Position numbers and translations under genes: made by a program. Positions 17,151-26,923 of a stretch of 64,000 bases of DNA are shown piece after piece. This DNA is from Bacillus sp. ZZV12-4809. Its GTDB lineage: Bacteria > Bacillota > Bacilli > Bacillales > Cytobacillaceae. The stretch is from positions 149,039 through 213,038 of the forward strand of contig NZ_VCRN01000006.1 in the NCBI RefSeq assembly GCF_009849585.1, read 5' to 3'. Every line of letters begins with the position of its first letter. Within the stretch, counting starts at the first letter, position 1. The notes under the pieces are model-generated. The model did no database searches, was not told where the DNA came from, and was given only the letters and a program-made list of their open reading frames with translations.

Positions 17151-17459
17151 ATATCCACAGAAGTTATCCACATGTCCACATTTTTCATCCACATGTTGTA
17201 TGAGATCATTCGTTCGCTACAACATATATTGCGGTATTTTGACAATATTCACAGGTTGTTGATAACTTTTTATCCTCTTCTAGTTTTGTTAATTGCGGGA
17301 ATGTTTCGTACTCATCGACCACTATATCTATTGCCAGATCAACGTGTTCGTCACAGCAGTAAATCATTTTCAGCATGCTCCTTTTTAGGCCGGCAGCCTG
17401 TTTTTTTATCCGATCTGTGGATAAATTCTTTTTCTACCTATGGTTATAAGTTATCCACA
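17151..17459. other. DnaA-box cluster between rlmH and htrC
   Basis: Perfect TTATCCACA boxes occur at 17164-17172, 17416-17424 (as TGTGGATAA) and 17451-17459. Near matches lie at 17151 (ATATCCACA), 17172 (ATGTCCACA), 17185 (TCATCCACA) and 17257 (TGTTGATAA). A DnaA-box cluster beside yydA (rlmH) is one of the origin-proximal clusters known in B. subtilis to titrate DnaA. The gap 17126-17559 has no gene. Confidence 0.75.
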
Positions 17460-17559
17460 TCTCATCTTATCAAAACAATAAAAAACAGGAAAGCGATTAC
17501 CGCTTTCCCGTTTAGTTATTCTACTATGCTGGTCGGTTGCTTTCCACTGCATCCTTCCA

Positions 17560-18786
17560 TTACAATGTCTCGCCGCTCAGCTTCATCGTTACTTCCTTGA
17601 TTTTGCCGTCACGGTAAAATTTAATTTTCATCTGTTCGCCTACGGCTTTCTTCGTATAGAGATGCTGGCGCAGTTCAATGATGTCTCTGATTTCCTGTCC
17701 ATCCATCTCCACAATGACATCCATTTCCTTCAGTCCTGCCTGTGCAGCTGGAGAGTTAGGTTCTACTGATGTGATAGCCACGCCTGATTTTACATCCTTC
17801 GGCAGTTTCAGTGCTTCCTGCTGGTAGTATCCAGGAATCTCATTAACCGATGCCAGCTGTACTCCCATATATGGACGTTTCACCTCTCCAAACTTTTCGA
17901 GGTCATCAATGACTGGTCTTGCATAGTTAATGGGGATTGCCAATCCGATTCCTTCAACAGCGCTCTCTGCAATTTTCATGGAATTGATGCCGATGAGCTG
18001 GCCGCTGATATTAACCAAAGCGCCGCCGCTGTTACCCGGGTTGATGGCTGCATCTGTCTGCAGAACCTCTGCCTGCCAGTCTACTGTTCCATTCTGGTCA
18101 ATATCAACCGGTATGGCACGCTCCAAACCTGAGATAATTCCCTGTGTAACAGAGCCGGAGAACTGGCCAAGAGGATTCCCAATGGCAATGACAGGCTCGC
18201 CTGGCTTCAGTTTGTCTGAATCGCCGAACTCGGCTACCGTTTTAATTTCCTTTGCTTCTACCTCAATCACGGCAAGATCCGTCCAGATATCGCTGCCAAC
18301 CAGTCTTGCCGGGAGCTTGGTGCCATCCTCCAGGCTAACTTCCAATTCCTGAGCACCCTCTACCACATGGTGGTTTGTGACGATGAAGGCTGTATTTCCT
18401 TCCTTCTTATAAATAACGCCTGAACCGGTGCCGGCAGGCTGTCCGCCTCCGTTATTCCCTTCATTGGACCAGAATCCGGCTGTCTGGATGTTCGTAATGC
18501 TTACAACCGCATCTCCGGCTTTGTCGACTGCCTTGGTTACATCGGTTGTCACATCGACAGAGACATTCTGAGTCCTGACATTATTGTTATCCCCTGCTTC
18601 ATCCTGCAGCTTTTCATCCGGTTCAACCGTATAAGGGAGCACGTCGTAGTCAGCCAGCTTTGGCACTGCAACCACGACCAGGATGGCTCCTAATATGATG
18701 CCAACAAGACTGGCCAGAAAGTATCCGCCCTTGTTGCCCTTTTGCCCTTTATAACGGTTCTGATGATCTTGATCATAATAGCCCAA
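17560..18786 (-). CDS. htrC: HtrC/YyxA membrane-anchored serine protease
   Basis: The 408-aa HtrA-family (S1C) protease has a cytosolic tail, one membrane segment (about 22-42, FLASLVGIILGAILVVVAVP), a trypsin-like domain and one PDZ domain (about 310-400). The catalytic triad is visible as H140 in TNHHVV, D170 in IWTDLAVIE and S253 in GNSGGALV. It degrades or refolds misfolded extracytoplasmic proteins. It follows walJ by 240 bp, with a hairpin at 18972-19013 between them, so it may be only partly co-transcribed with the wal operon, to which it belongs in B. subtilis. Confidence 0.93.
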   Translation of the reverse strand: MGYYDQDHQNRYKGQKGNKGGYFLASLVGIILGAILVVVAVPKLADYDVLPYTVEPDEKLQDEAGDNNNVRTQNVSVDVTTDVTKAVDKAGDAVVSITNIQTAGFWSNEGNNGGGQPAGTGSGVIYKKEGNTAFIVTNHHVVEGAQELEVSLEDGTKLPARLVGSDIWTDLAVIEVEAKEIKTVAEFGDSDKLKPGEPVIAIGNPLGQFSGSVTQGIISGLERAIPVDIDQNGTVDWQAEVLQTDAAINPGNSGGALVNISGQLIGINSMKIAESAVEGIGLAIPINYARPVIDDLEKFGEVKRPYMGVQLASVNEIPGYYQQEALKLPKDVKSGVAITSVEPNSPAAQAGLKEMDVIVEMDGQEIRDIIELRQHLYTKKAVGEQMKIKFYRDGKIKEVTMKLSGETL

Positions 18787-18971
18787 ACTGCACCCATCCT
18801 TTCTTTCTTTTGCAAATAAAAAGGTTGTTTTTAATATGAATGCTAAAACTTAGTCTTCCTTTATATCCATTATTATACTCTTCTGTTTTTAGAAATCTAA
18901 CAAAAACGCACTAACCACAGCAATCTTACGACTTTGTTCATACTTTATTAAAATTTCCTCAAAAAAGAAAA

Positions 18972-19013
18972 TGAGGAACACACGAAGGACAGCTGTCTCT
19001 CTGTGTATTCCTC
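18972..19013 (-). terminator. Hairpin between walJ and htrC
   Basis: On the minus strand GAGGAATACAC pairs with GTGTGTTCCTC around an inner stem, followed by a T-rich stretch. It may partly terminate the wal operon before htrC. Confidence 0.5.
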
Positions 19014-19026
19014 TTCTAATTTATGT

Positions 19027-19821
19027 TTAAACAGCAGTTAAAATCGTCGGTACCTTAGGATCGGTATCAAAAAGCTCGAATTGTTCGCCGACAATGATTC
19101 CTCGGCTTTCCAGTGTCTGGGCAACAGACATCCTCGCCAAATCCTTAATATTGTTATCCTGGCTTAAATGGGCGAGATAGAAGCTTTTCGTCCTGTCACC
19201 GGCCACTTCGCTCATCGCCAGCGCTGCATCTTCATTGGATACATGTCCGACATCGCTTAAGATCCTTCGTTTAATATTCCACGGGTAGCGGCCCATGCGA
19301 AGCATCTGAACATCATGATTGCTTTCAAATACGTAAGCCTCTGCATTGGAAATCAAGCCTTTCATACGGTCACTGACGTAGCCTGTATCGGTGATCAGGA
19401 CAAGTTTTTTCCCGTTATGGTGGAACACATAAAACATTGGGTCGGCTGCATCATGGGAAACCCCGAAGGATTGAATATCCAGGGATCCGAATGTCTTCAC
19501 GGCTTCCATATCAAAATGAAACTTCTGGTCAACCGGGACTTGTCCAATTAGTCCGTCCATAGCCAGCCATGTTTTTTCATTGGCATAGATCGGGAGGTTA
19601 TACTTGCGGGCAAGAATCCCGACACCTTTGATATGGTCGCTATGCTCATGGGTCACCAGTATACCTGAAAGCTTGCCGATGTCCCTTCCTATATGCTGAA
19701 ATAATCCTTCCATTTGCTTCCCGCTTAAACCGGCATCAACCAGAAAGGAATGTTCCTCCGTCTCGACAAAGATCGCATTCCCAGTACTGCCGCTCGCGAG
19801 AACGCTGAATTGTAAAGACAT
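19027..19821 (-). CDS. walJ: WalJ (YycJ) metallo-beta-lactamase-fold nuclease
   Basis: The 264-aa protein carries the metallo-beta-lactamase metal site [15 protein letters not shown] plus later His/Asp residues ([22 protein letters not shown]). Its relatives have 5'-3' exonuclease activity; in Bacillus the gene belongs to the Wal operon and has been linked to cell-wall and replication homeostasis. It starts [16 protein letters not shown], 7 bp after walI. The length is standard. Confidence 0.95.
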   Translation of the reverse strand: MSLQFSVLASGSTGNAIFVETEEHSFLVDAGLSGKQMEGLFQHIGRDIGKLSGILVTHEHSDHIKGVGILARKYNLPIYANEKTWLAMDGLIGQVPVDQKFHFDMEAVKTFGSLDIQSFGVSHDAADPMFYVFHHNGKKLVLITDTGYVSDRMKGLISNAEAYVFESNHDVQMLRMGRYPWNIKRRILSDVGHVSNEDAALAMSEVAGDRTKSFYLAHLSQDNNIKDLARMSVAQTLESRGIIVGEQFELFDTDPKVPTILTAV

Positions 19822-19828
19822 GTTCTCC

Positions 19829-20641
19829 TCACTCCACTATTTTTTTCTCTTCGTTATTCAGCTGAATAATTTTTCCTTCAAAGGCATCTACAAATAAATT
19901 CTCCTCACCATTAATGACAAATCGCCAGGCAGGCGTCAATAATTGTGATGAGCTTAAATGCACGAAAGTAAAATAACCCAGCTCTACATCGGTAATTTTC
20001 GACTTAGGCAAAAGCGAACCATTTTTGTAAAGAGTCTCCACAGCCTTTATCGGCTGGATGACTTTTTCACTTTCTTCCTTCGATTCAATCTTTTCCAGAA
20101 GCGTCTGCTTATAAGAGACGATTTCATTTTCATCATTTAAATAAAAGGTGAGCTCGCCATTTAAATTCATATAAAACATCTTGTCTTCGAACTCCTGATA
20201 ATACGTGATTTTATTGCTGTCACGAGGCTTATCCCAGAAGCGGTACTGATCCCCGAATAACACCCTGTTTTTGATAAAAGCGGATAATTCGGACGGACTG
20301 AACTTGTCACTGATCTTTATTGGCTCATCCAGAACTGAATTCAGGGTGGTTCCTTCTGTGATTGTAATTTCCTGGCCTTCAAGCTTTGTTTCTTTCACAC
20401 CCTCAAGATTTTCAATATCAAATTCCATCGGCTTAGCCCTCAAGTAACGATCTTTCGGGTTGCTTTTCGGAAGGGGTGACTCAAATGTGATCTCGGCACT
20501 CTTAAGCTGTTTTTCCAGGGATGCCTGGGCAATCGGTTCAAATTCACTGGCTTCCTTTAATTTGAAAAACTCGTACATCAAGTAAATATCAAGCACCAGG
20601 AAGGTTAAAATAAAGATTGTTTTGATCTTACTCCAATCCAT
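19829..20641 (-). CDS. walI: WalI (YycI) regulator of the WalK kinase
   Basis: The 270-aa bitopic protein has an N-terminal membrane helix ([20 protein letters not shown], residues 5-24) and an extracytoplasmic YycI domain ending in [14 protein letters not shown] charged residues. With WalH it contacts WalK and restrains its activity. It overlaps walH by 14 bp (coupled translation) and precedes walJ by 7 bp. Assignment rests on domain pattern and operon position. Confidence 0.94.
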   Translation of the reverse strand: MDWSKIKTIFILTFLVLDIYLMYEFFKLKEASEFEPIAQASLEKQLKSAEITFESPLPKSNPKDRYLRAKPMEFDIENLEGVKETKLEGQEITITEGTTLNSVLDEPIKISDKFSPSELSAFIKNRVLFGDQYRFWDKPRDSNKITYYQEFEDKMFYMNLNGELTFYLNDENEIVSYKQTLLEKIESKEESEKVIQPIKAVETLYKNGSLLPKSKITDVELGYFTFVHLSSSQLLTPAWRFVINGEENLFVDAFEGKIIQLNNEEKKIVE

Positions 20642-21968
20642 TATTCATGCCCCCTGTCTCATCAAGCGAAATGCTTTTCCACATTCCTTCATAACGGTAA
20701 AACCAGGAAGGCTCCAGACGGATAAAAGTAGTCTGCGCTTCCTTGACAAGCGCCATTTGATACCCCAGCCTTACATCCTCCAGCAATTCCGGTTCAAATC
20801 CGTTCAAGGATAACAGGTACTCCATTACCCGATTCCCGGGACTAAGAGATACTTCTGTTGGCGTTTCCGTGATTAGGCCGAGCTGGAAGTTGCTTCGAAC
20901 ATACTCATAAATTTCTTTTTGTCCCCAAATGTGGCGGATTTCGGATAGTTTCGGATCATCGCTGAAAATGGGATAACCTGAAGATTCATACATCCGAAAT
21001 GCAACCCGATGATTCACTTCATCAATTTCGGCAAATTGATAATTATCTGTCCAGCCCGAATGTCCATTAATGAATTCAATGCTCCTTTTCAGGAGGTCAT
21101 CTGACGGAAAAACCGGGTTATCTCCGGCAGCCGGTTTAATATAACGAAGAGTATTTTTATCAGAATTCACCCTCAATAAGCTTAAGGTATCATTGTATTC
21201 ATCCTCTGACTGCTGAAAGCTTTTCTGGACGACACTTGGATCACTGAACAAAGCATTTTTATATTGTTCAGAGTCCAATTTTTTCTCCAAATACTGATAT
21301 CTCAGCATTTTGGTATCCTTCGCGGGCAAGTAGATGGTTCTTTTTTCAGATGGCGTATAAGCAAGGTAGGCTCTATATTCCGGATTATACTCCGACAGAT
21401 TGAAGTATTGGCTTTTGAAATTCTGAATAAAGGAAACAGGTACATGGCTTCGATAGACCTGCCGGTTATCCAATGAGACAAAATCAACAATTCCTTCTTT
21501 TTTACCTGTTTGCTTCGTATCAATGACAATATGATCAAATTGAAAATCAGCGAGGTTTTTATCGCCAATTTTGATGACGGATTTGTATAAGTCAATCGGA
21601 ACAGAATCAGGAAACACGAGAACCGCTTTTCCTTCTTTATGGACAAACGATGGAAAAGTGTCTGCTTCCTCTGTAATATTTTCAAAGTCAGCAAAATTCC
21701 AATCACTGATTTCTGTTATCACCTTATCAATCTCACTGGGGCTGACTGTCCCGAAGGTCTGTTTTTCCCCGAGATGGAATAAAAGGGTGTCCGGTCTAAC
21801 AATCTGATTTACTTCTTTTTTCTCCTCAATTGTCACTTCCTGAACGGTATTCGCTTCTTTCTCAATCCGTTCAAAGTTTGGCTGATAGGTCCAGAGATTC
21901 CAGGTCAGGAGGACGCTTGTCACGACTAGAATGGTCAGTATGATGGTTTTTATATTTTCATATCTCAT
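20628..21968 (-). CDS. walH: WalH (YycH) regulator of the WalK kinase
   Basis: The 446-aa protein has one N-terminal membrane helix (IKTIILTILVVTSVLLTWNL) with an adjoining LW...YQP motif typical of YycH. A large extracytoplasmic region then holds three beta-rich parts. It acts with WalI to down-regulate WalK. I chose the ATG at 21968, which overlaps the walK stop (ATGA); a TTG two codons earlier is possible. It overlaps walI by 14 bp. Confidence 0.94.
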   Translation of the reverse strand: MRYENIKTIILTILVVTSVLLTWNLWTYQPNFERIEKEANTVQEVTIEEKKEVNQIVRPDTLLFHLGEKQTFGTVSPSEIDKVITEISDWNFADFENITEEADTFPSFVHKEGKAVLVFPDSVPIDLYKSVIKIGDKNLADFQFDHIVIDTKQTGKKEGIVDFVSLDNRQVYRSHVPVSFIQNFKSQYFNLSEYNPEYRAYLAYTPSEKRTIYLPAKDTKMLRYQYLEKKLDSEQYKNALFSDPSVVQKSFQQSEDEYNDTLSLLRVNSDKNTLRYIKPAAGDNPVFPSDDLLKRSIEFINGHSGWTDNYQFAEIDEVNHRVAFRMYESSGYPIFSDDPKLSEIRHIWGQKEIYEYVRSNFQLGLITETPTEVSLSPGNRVMEYLLSLNGFEPELLEDVRLGYQMALVKEAQTTFIRLEPSWFYRYEGMWKSISLDETGGMNNGLE

Positions 21969-23797
21969 TCCCAATCATCCTCTTCCGAGCGAACATATGG
22001 AAGGCTGAATGAAATCGTTGTCCCTTTCCCTTCTTTACTCGCTGCCCAAATTTTCCCGCCATGCGCCTCGACCATTTCTTTTGCAATGGCAAGGCCGAGG
22101 CCTGTTCCGCCAAGCTTTCTTGTTCGGGCTTTATCCACCCGGTAAAAACGCTCAAAAATCTGATCAATATTTTCTTTTGGTATTCCTACACCTTGGTCTG
22201 AAACGCTGACGATAATAAATTCATCTTTTTCCTCAATGCTGAACGTCACCTTTCCGCCTTCCGGAGAGTATTTCAGCGCATTGGAGATAATATTGTCCAG
22301 CACCTGGGTGAGCTTATCTTCATCTATTTCCACAAAAGCTGAATGGTCCGGAAGCCTTCTTTCAAATGTAACATTCTGCTCCTTCGTCATTTCAAAACGA
22401 TCTATAATTCTATTATAGAAGAAAATGAAATCAATCCAGTCCTTGCTTAAACGGTAATCCTTGCTGTCCATTTTAGAAAGCTGCAGCAGATCATTAACAA
22501 GGCGGATCATCCGCTCTGTTTCATTTTGGGTGACCTCCAGGAAGTTCGGCGCAATCTCCTCATCTTTCCATGCGCCATCCGCCAGAGCCTCCAGATAGCT
22601 TCTCATCGTCGTAAGCGGTGTTCTGAGCTCATGAGATACATTTGCCACAAATTCGCGGCGCTCCATGTCAATTTTCTCCTGCTCGGTGATATCATGCAAA
22701 ACGGTAATTAAACCGTTCACAAATCCGGTTTCTTTTTGGATAACTGAGAAATTCGCACGGAGAATCAGCGTTTTCTTTTTGGTGCTGTAATCCAGGATGA
22801 CTGAATCCCGCTCATTTAACATTTCTTCAAAGGTATACTCCTCTTCAAGGCCTAAGAGGGATACAATCGGTGATGACAGAACCGTTTCACGTGAAACATT
22901 CAGCATTTTTGCAGCAGGCTCATTAATGAGGATGACACGCCCTTTGCGGTCGGTTGCAATGACTCCGTCCGTCATATAGGAAAGAACAGAAGATAATTTC
23001 CGCCGCTCGCCTTCCGTTGTGGCGTGGGCTTCCTGAAGCTTCTTTGTTAAGCTGTTAAAGGTAATGGCCAGCTGGCCAATTTCGTCATAACCGTACACCT
23101 TAACCTTGCGGGAGAAGTTCCCTTTTGCCATGGCCAGCGCCTGTTTCCGCATATCAGAAATCGGGCGTGTTACCGTCTGTGCAAGAAGTATCCCCAGAAT
23201 CGCTGTGATGGCTAACGCAATCGCGATGCCGGATGTAAAAATACTATTTATTTCCCTCATCTGTTCATAGATATTTTCTATTTTAGCAACCAGATAGATG
23301 GCCCCATTGACTTCCCCATTATTATTTTTAATAGGGGTGACGAGAACCCACATCCGCTGTCCCTGGTCAACGAAATCCTCCGTTACCTGCTGATTAGTAG
23401 CGATGGCCATTTTGATCAGATTATCTGTAGACCTCCCCCCGACAAGCCCCTGATTATCGGGATCGGAGGTTCCAAGGATCCGTAGTGTTGATTCTCCTTC
23501 GATGACACGGACTTCGGATATGTCCTCAGAATTGTAATCACTTAACAGTCTTCTGATATCCTCTTCGAGGGACGGTCCCTCCTCATCAGGAAGCCTTACC
23601 TTAGCCATCTGTTCCTCCACATAATAGCTAAGCAGATTGACCCTCTCCTGAATGGCATCCTTAAAGTTTTCCTGTAAGGTCGATTCCAGCTGTCTGACAA
23701 AGTAGACCCCGATAATCTGCATTGCTACCAGGATGAGAAGAACATAAATGATTACGAACTTCAAATGAATGGACCGAAAAAAACCCACCTTTTCCAT
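21965..23797 (-). CDS. walK: WalK (YycG) essential sensor histidine kinase
   Basis: The 610-aa kinase has TM1 (about 13-35), an extracytoplasmic sensor domain (36-180), TM2 (about 186-206), HAMP (207-258), PAS (265-370), HisKA with H389 in NVSHELRTPL, and HATPase_c with QVLDNIISNALKYSP, SDQGVGIP and GGTGLGLAIAKEM. It phosphorylates WalR to control autolysins and cell-wall metabolism. An intact parS-type sequence lies within the gene at 22883-22898. Its start is 8 bp downstream of the walR stop. Confidence 0.97.
   Translation of the reverse strand: MEKVGFFRSIHLKFVIIYVLLILVAMQIIGVYFVRQLESTLQENFKDAIQERVNLLSYYVEEQMAKVRLPDEEGPSLEEDIRRLLSDYNSEDISEVRVIEGESTLRILGTSDPDNQGLVGGRSTDNLIKMAIATNQQVTEDFVDQGQRMWVLVTPIKNNNGEVNGAIYLVAKIENIYEQMREINSIFTSGIAIALAITAILGILLAQTVTRPISDMRKQALAMAKGNFSRKVKVYGYDEIGQLAITFNSLTKKLQEAHATTEGERRKLSSVLSYMTDGVIATDRKGRVILINEPAAKMLNVSRETVLSSPIVSLLGLEEEYTFEEMLNERDSVILDYSTKKKTLILRANFSVIQKETGFVNGLITVLHDITEQEKIDMERREFVANVSHELRTPLTTMRSYLEALADGAWKDEEIAPNFLEVTQNETERMIRLVNDLLQLSKMDSKDYRLSKDWIDFIFFYNRIIDRFEMTKEQNVTFERRLPDHSAFVEIDEDKLTQVLDNIISNALKYSPEGGKVTFSIEEKDEFIIVSVSDQGVGIPKENIDQIFERFYRVDKARTRKLGGTGLGLAIAKEMVEAHGGKIWAASKEGKGTTISFSLPYVRSEEDDWE
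22883..22898. other. parS-type Spo0J binding site inside walK
   Basis: CGTTTCACGTGAAACA is identical to the site inside spo0J at 42643-42658 and differs by one base from the perfect palindrome TGTTTCACGTGAAACA of Bacillus parS. It is about 30 kb from oriC. Confidence 0.85.
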
Positions 23798-23805
23798 TTA
23801 CCCTG

Positions 23806-24513
23806 TTACTCCTGCTCGGGATTCCGCAAGTAATAACCGACTCCTCTTCTTGTCACGATCCATGTCGGGTGGCTTGGATTATCCTCAATTTTCTCCCGCA
23901 GTCTCCTGACAGTTACGTCAACTGTACGGACATCACCATAATAATCATAGCCCCATACGGTTTGAAGGAGATGCTCCCTCGTCATGACTTGTCCAATATG
24001 CTTGGCCAAATAATGAAGCAGCTCAAACTCGCGATGTGTTAATTCAATCGTCTCACCGCGCTTGGAAACCACGTAGGCATCCGGATGGATAATCAATGAA
24101 CCCACTTCGATTTCGTTTGATTCATCTTCTTCCTCCGCCTTGGCTACCTGCTGATGGCGCCTCATATTAGCCTTCACACGGGCAATAAGTTCTCTAGTGC
24201 TGAACGGCTTTGTCACATAATCATCTGCACCCAGTTCGAGACCCAGTACTTTATCAATTTCAGAATCCTTCGCTGTCAGCATAATAATCGGCATATCGTA
24301 TTTCTTGCGCACCTCGCGGCAAACCTCAATGCCATCCCTCTGCGGAAGCATGATATCAAGCAAAATCAAATCCGGCTTGATTTCTTCCACCTTTTCAAGG
24401 GCGTCATTGCCGTCGTAGGCACACACCACTTCATAGCCTTCTTTTTTTAAATTGAACTGCAGAATATCTGCAATTGGTTTCTCATCGTCTACAACCAGAA
24501 TCTTTTTATCCAT
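23806..24513 (-). CDS. walR: WalR (YycF) essential response regulator
   Basis: The 235-aa OmpR-family regulator has a receiver domain (D53 as the phospho-acceptor in [13 protein letters not shown], with the acidic pair in VVDDEKP and the conserved K in VTKPFS) and a winged-helix DNA-binding domain (about 132-232, [20 protein letters not shown]). It controls cell-wall hydrolase genes. I chose ATG 24513 because AAAAGGAG lies 7 nt before it; an in-frame ATG 24 bp upstream lacks a ribosome site. It is the first gene of walRKHIJ. Confidence 0.97.
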   Translation of the reverse strand: MDKKILVVDDEKPIADILQFNLKKEGYEVVCAYDGNDALEKVEEIKPDLILLDIMLPQRDGIEVCREVRKKYDMPIIMLTAKDSEIDKVLGLELGADDYVTKPFSTRELIARVKANMRRHQQVAKAEEEDESNEIEVGSLIIHPDAYVVSKRGETIELTHREFELLHYLAKHIGQVMTREHLLQTVWGYDYYGDVRTVDVTVRRLREKIEDNPSHPTWIVTRRGVGYYLRNPEQE

Positions 24514-24717
24514 ACCTATCTCCTTTTTCTTGCTCATTTATTTATTTTTGGAGCAGTAGAAGTCAGTTTCATGCATATGTTCTCTATTTTACTTTACCAT
24601 GTTAACAGTGAGAATTCACCTATTACGAAAAGCAGGAGCGCCTTTCCTGCCTCAGCACCTGAAGAGGCGGGTCCTGAAGCCGGACAGTTTGTTATTTATT
24701 TCTTATTCTTAACCACA

Positions 24718-24750
24718 AAAGTCTCTAGCATGAAAACTAGAGACTTTTTA
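24718..24750 (-). terminator. Terminator of the M23 peptidase gene
   Basis: AAAGTCTCTAG pairs with CTAGAGACTTTTT around a short loop. It lies just past the end of the peptidase gene. The 24514-24757 gap must also hold the wal promoter, which I cannot place with confidence. Confidence 0.7.
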
Positions 24751-24757
24751 GCGTGTA

Positions 24758-26236
24758 TTATTTATTTACATATTTCAGCGGATCCTGTCTTTTACCGTCT
24801 TTGTATACTTCGAAGTGCAGATGGACACCGGTGGAATCACCAGTGGATCCCATTATGCCAATCTTTGAACCTTTCGAGACGGTTTGGCCAACGCTGACAC
24901 TGATGGAATCAAGATGGGCATATATCGTGCGGAATCCATTGTTATGGTCGATGACGATTTTATTTCCATAGCCGCCATCCATTCCTGCAGATACAACTGT
25001 TCCATTGTCAGCTGCTTTGATCGTGCGGTCGCTCGGTCTTGCAATGTCAATTCCCTTATGCAATTTCCCCCAGCGGTATCCCATTTTACTGGAGATATAG
25101 CCGCCGACTGCCGGATAAGCTAAGCTGCCTTCACCGCGGGATGGAATCACCTTTGTTCCCTTGATGACAATTTGCTTCACAGGCTCTTCAAGAACTTTTT
25201 CTTCTTTGACTGCTTTTTTGACCGTTTGGCCATTTTCTTCCGTAATCAGATAAGTTGCAGCGCGAACGCCTTCCTTGCCTTCCTGCTTCACTTTCGTTTC
25301 GCCTTTAGGCATGCTGCTGTCTTCGATTACTTCTTTTGCATAATCGATTTTTTCTTTCTTGAAAACTTCCATATCTGCTATTACTTTGACATACGGATTG
25401 TAGACGGTCACATTTAATTCCTGTCCTGACTTAATGACAGAATCCGTTTTGAGTCCACTGTTGAGTTCAATCAGCTGTTTCATATCGAGGTCATGCGCAC
25501 TGGCAATATTGCTGAGTGCATCGCCCTCTTTCACCACATATTTCTTTTCTTCAAGGGTTCCTTTTTGCAGAAGCTTCACAGCCTCATCTGCACTGATGAG
25601 CTTTTCCGGTTCCACGGTTGCTTCAGAGATGGATACATCTTCAGTAAAGCGGACATCTAAAAGACGCGTTTCATCTTCCTTCAGCTTTGACAGCGGGTCC
25701 GCAGAAGATACTTTTCTATCTTCTAGTGCCTTTAAATCTTTTTCTGATACATAGGACGTCTTGATTTTCTGGAGGGCCGCTTTAGCCTCCTCCTCATCTT
25801 CCACATAAGCGATTTCCTTGCCGTCAATCACTAAGGCAGCTGCTTCGGCATGAATTTCCATCTTGTCTTTGAGGCCCTTGACGGCTTCAGATTCATTCAC
25901 ATCTGAGCTGGATTCAAAAACCTGCTCAGGAACGAAGGAAAGCTTCGATGCCAGCGCCAGCTTTAATCCCTTGTGGGAATCTTCGGCCTCACTGATCTTC
26001 TTATCAGCCAAATCTTCGATGACTTTTTTGTCCGACACCGTTCCAATATATTCGTCACCCATATAGACATAATAAACTGTCACAAGTTTATCATCATTGG
26101 CAGAAGCAGAAATGCCTCCTGCAAAGGTTAAAGCCGCCGCTGCAAAGCCGGCTGCAATCGTTCTATTTATCGTTTTCTTAAAGCTTTTCGCTGTAAATTC
26201 TGATGATGAGGTATCTTTTTTCATCCATTTAAACAT
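24758..26236 (-). CDS. M23 peptidoglycan endopeptidase with LysM and G5 domains
   Basis: The 492-aa exported cell-wall hydrolase has a signal segment (about 27-48, TIAAGFAAAALTFAGGISASA), a long spacer, a LysM domain (about 228-272, YVVKEGDALSNIASAHDLDM), a G5-type domain (about 285-360) and a C-terminal M23 metallopeptidase (about 370-490). The M23 metal ligands are visible as H and D in LHKGIDIARP and as HLHFE. It would cleave peptide cross-bridges in peptidoglycan. It sits directly upstream of walRKHIJ, and a WalR-like half-site pair lies in its 5' region, so it may be a Wal target. Confidence 0.92.
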   Translation of the reverse strand: MFKWMKKDTSSSEFTAKSFKKTINRTIAAGFAAAALTFAGGISASANDDKLVTVYYVYMGDEYIGTVSDKKVIEDLADKKISEAEDSHKGLKLALASKLSFVPEQVFESSSDVNESEAVKGLKDKMEIHAEAAALVIDGKEIAYVEDEEEAKAALQKIKTSYVSEKDLKALEDRKVSSADPLSKLKEDETRLLDVRFTEDVSISEATVEPEKLISADEAVKLLQKGTLEEKKYVVKEGDALSNIASAHDLDMKQLIELNSGLKTDSVIKSGQELNVTVYNPYVKVIADMEVFKKEKIDYAKEVIEDSSMPKGETKVKQEGKEGVRAATYLITEENGQTVKKAVKEEKVLEEPVKQIVIKGTKVIPSRGEGSLAYPAVGGYISSKMGYRWGKLHKGIDIARPSDRTIKAADNGTVVSAGMDGGYGNKIVIDHNNGFRTIYAHLDSISVSVGQTVSKGSKIGIMGSTGDSTGVHLHFEVYKDGKRQDPLKYVNK

Positions 26237-26371
26237 GGTTACATCCCCCTAGACTGCGGTAACAAAGAACACTTCCATATAGTGCTATGTAACTACGAAT
26301 TTGCGAGTCTGATTTTTTCACAATAATTACTTTACCACACAGCAACGCAAATAGATTACGAGACTCGGGAA

Positions 26372-26388
26372 TGTAAAGAAAATGTATA
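26372..26388. promoter_or_regulatory. Candidate WalR site upstream of the M23 gene
   Basis: TGTAAA and TGTATA are separated by five bases, close to the WalR consensus TGTWAH-N5-TGTWAH with one mismatch. It is about 140 bp from the start codon and in the reverse orientation. The rest of the 26237-26563 gap shows nothing I can name. Confidence 0.3.
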
Positions 26389-26563
26389 ATAGCTGACAAA
26401 TTATGACTATAAACGGCAAAGCATAAGGATGATTTTGTCGAATGAAGGATAGGAAATAGTCCCTAGCGGCAAGGGTTTATTAGGGATGCGAAAAATGAAG
26501 GAAAGCGTGTCTCTAAATTACACAGGCTTTTTGCAGAAAAGAGATTATATTACAGAAATATAA

Positions 26564-26597
26564 CAAAAAGGAGCATGATTGGTTACATACTCCTTCT
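26564..26597 (-). terminator. Terminator of the tRNA operon
   Basis: On the minus strand AAGGAGTATG pairs with CATGCTCCTT and is followed by TTTTTG, directly after tRNA-Phe. Confidence 0.75.
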
Positions 26598-26602
26598 TGG
26601 GA

Positions 26603-26675
26603 TGGCTCAGGACGGAATCGAACCGCCGACACAAGGATTTTCAGTCCTTTGCTCTACCGACTGAGCTACTGAGCC
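26603..26675 (-). tRNA. tRNA-Phe (anticodon GAA)
   Basis: The minus strand gives GGCTCAG as acceptor strand, the D-arm GCTCAGTCGGTAGAGC, the anticodon loop CTGAAAA with GAA, the T-arm GGCGGTTCGATTCCGTC, and CTGAGCC plus discriminator A. The 3' CCA is not encoded (TCC follows). It is the last tRNA of the operon. Confidence 0.96.
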
Positions 26676-26923
26676 TTATTAAATTATTTTTGCCTAAATA
26701 TTGTTTGGTTTCGTCCTTCGTCCCGATTTGGCAATCGGTACGCTGAAGTGATTCAAGGAAGCTTATTCGGTCGTGCTCTACCGACTGAGCTACTGAGCCT
26801 TATTAAATTATTTTTGCCTAAATATTGTTTGGTTTCGTCCTTCGTCCCGATTTGGCAATCGGTACGCTGAAGTGATTCAAGGAAGCTTATTCGGTCGTGC
26901 TCTATCGACTGAGCTACTGAGCC
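26676..26923 (-). repeat. Two tandem 124-bp repeats each ending in a tRNA-Phe 5' fragment
   Basis: Units 26676-26799 and 26800-26923 are identical at 123 of 124 positions; the one difference is in the D-loop. Each contains, on the minus strand, the first 26 or so nt of tRNA-Phe (acceptor strand and D-arm). A spacer follows with a hairpin (CCGATT / AATCGG inside CTTC / GAAG). The fragments lack anticodon and T-arms, so they cannot be functional tRNAs. Confidence 0.9.

Noticed and set aside
26237..26563. Cyclic-di-AMP (ydaO-type) riboswitch before the M23 cell-wall hydrolase
   Set aside because: The leader is too short and lacks the conserved GC-rich core elements.
26676..26923. Tandem 124-bp units as a CRISPR array
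   Set aside because: The whole unit including the spacer is repeated and only two copies exist; no cas genes are present.
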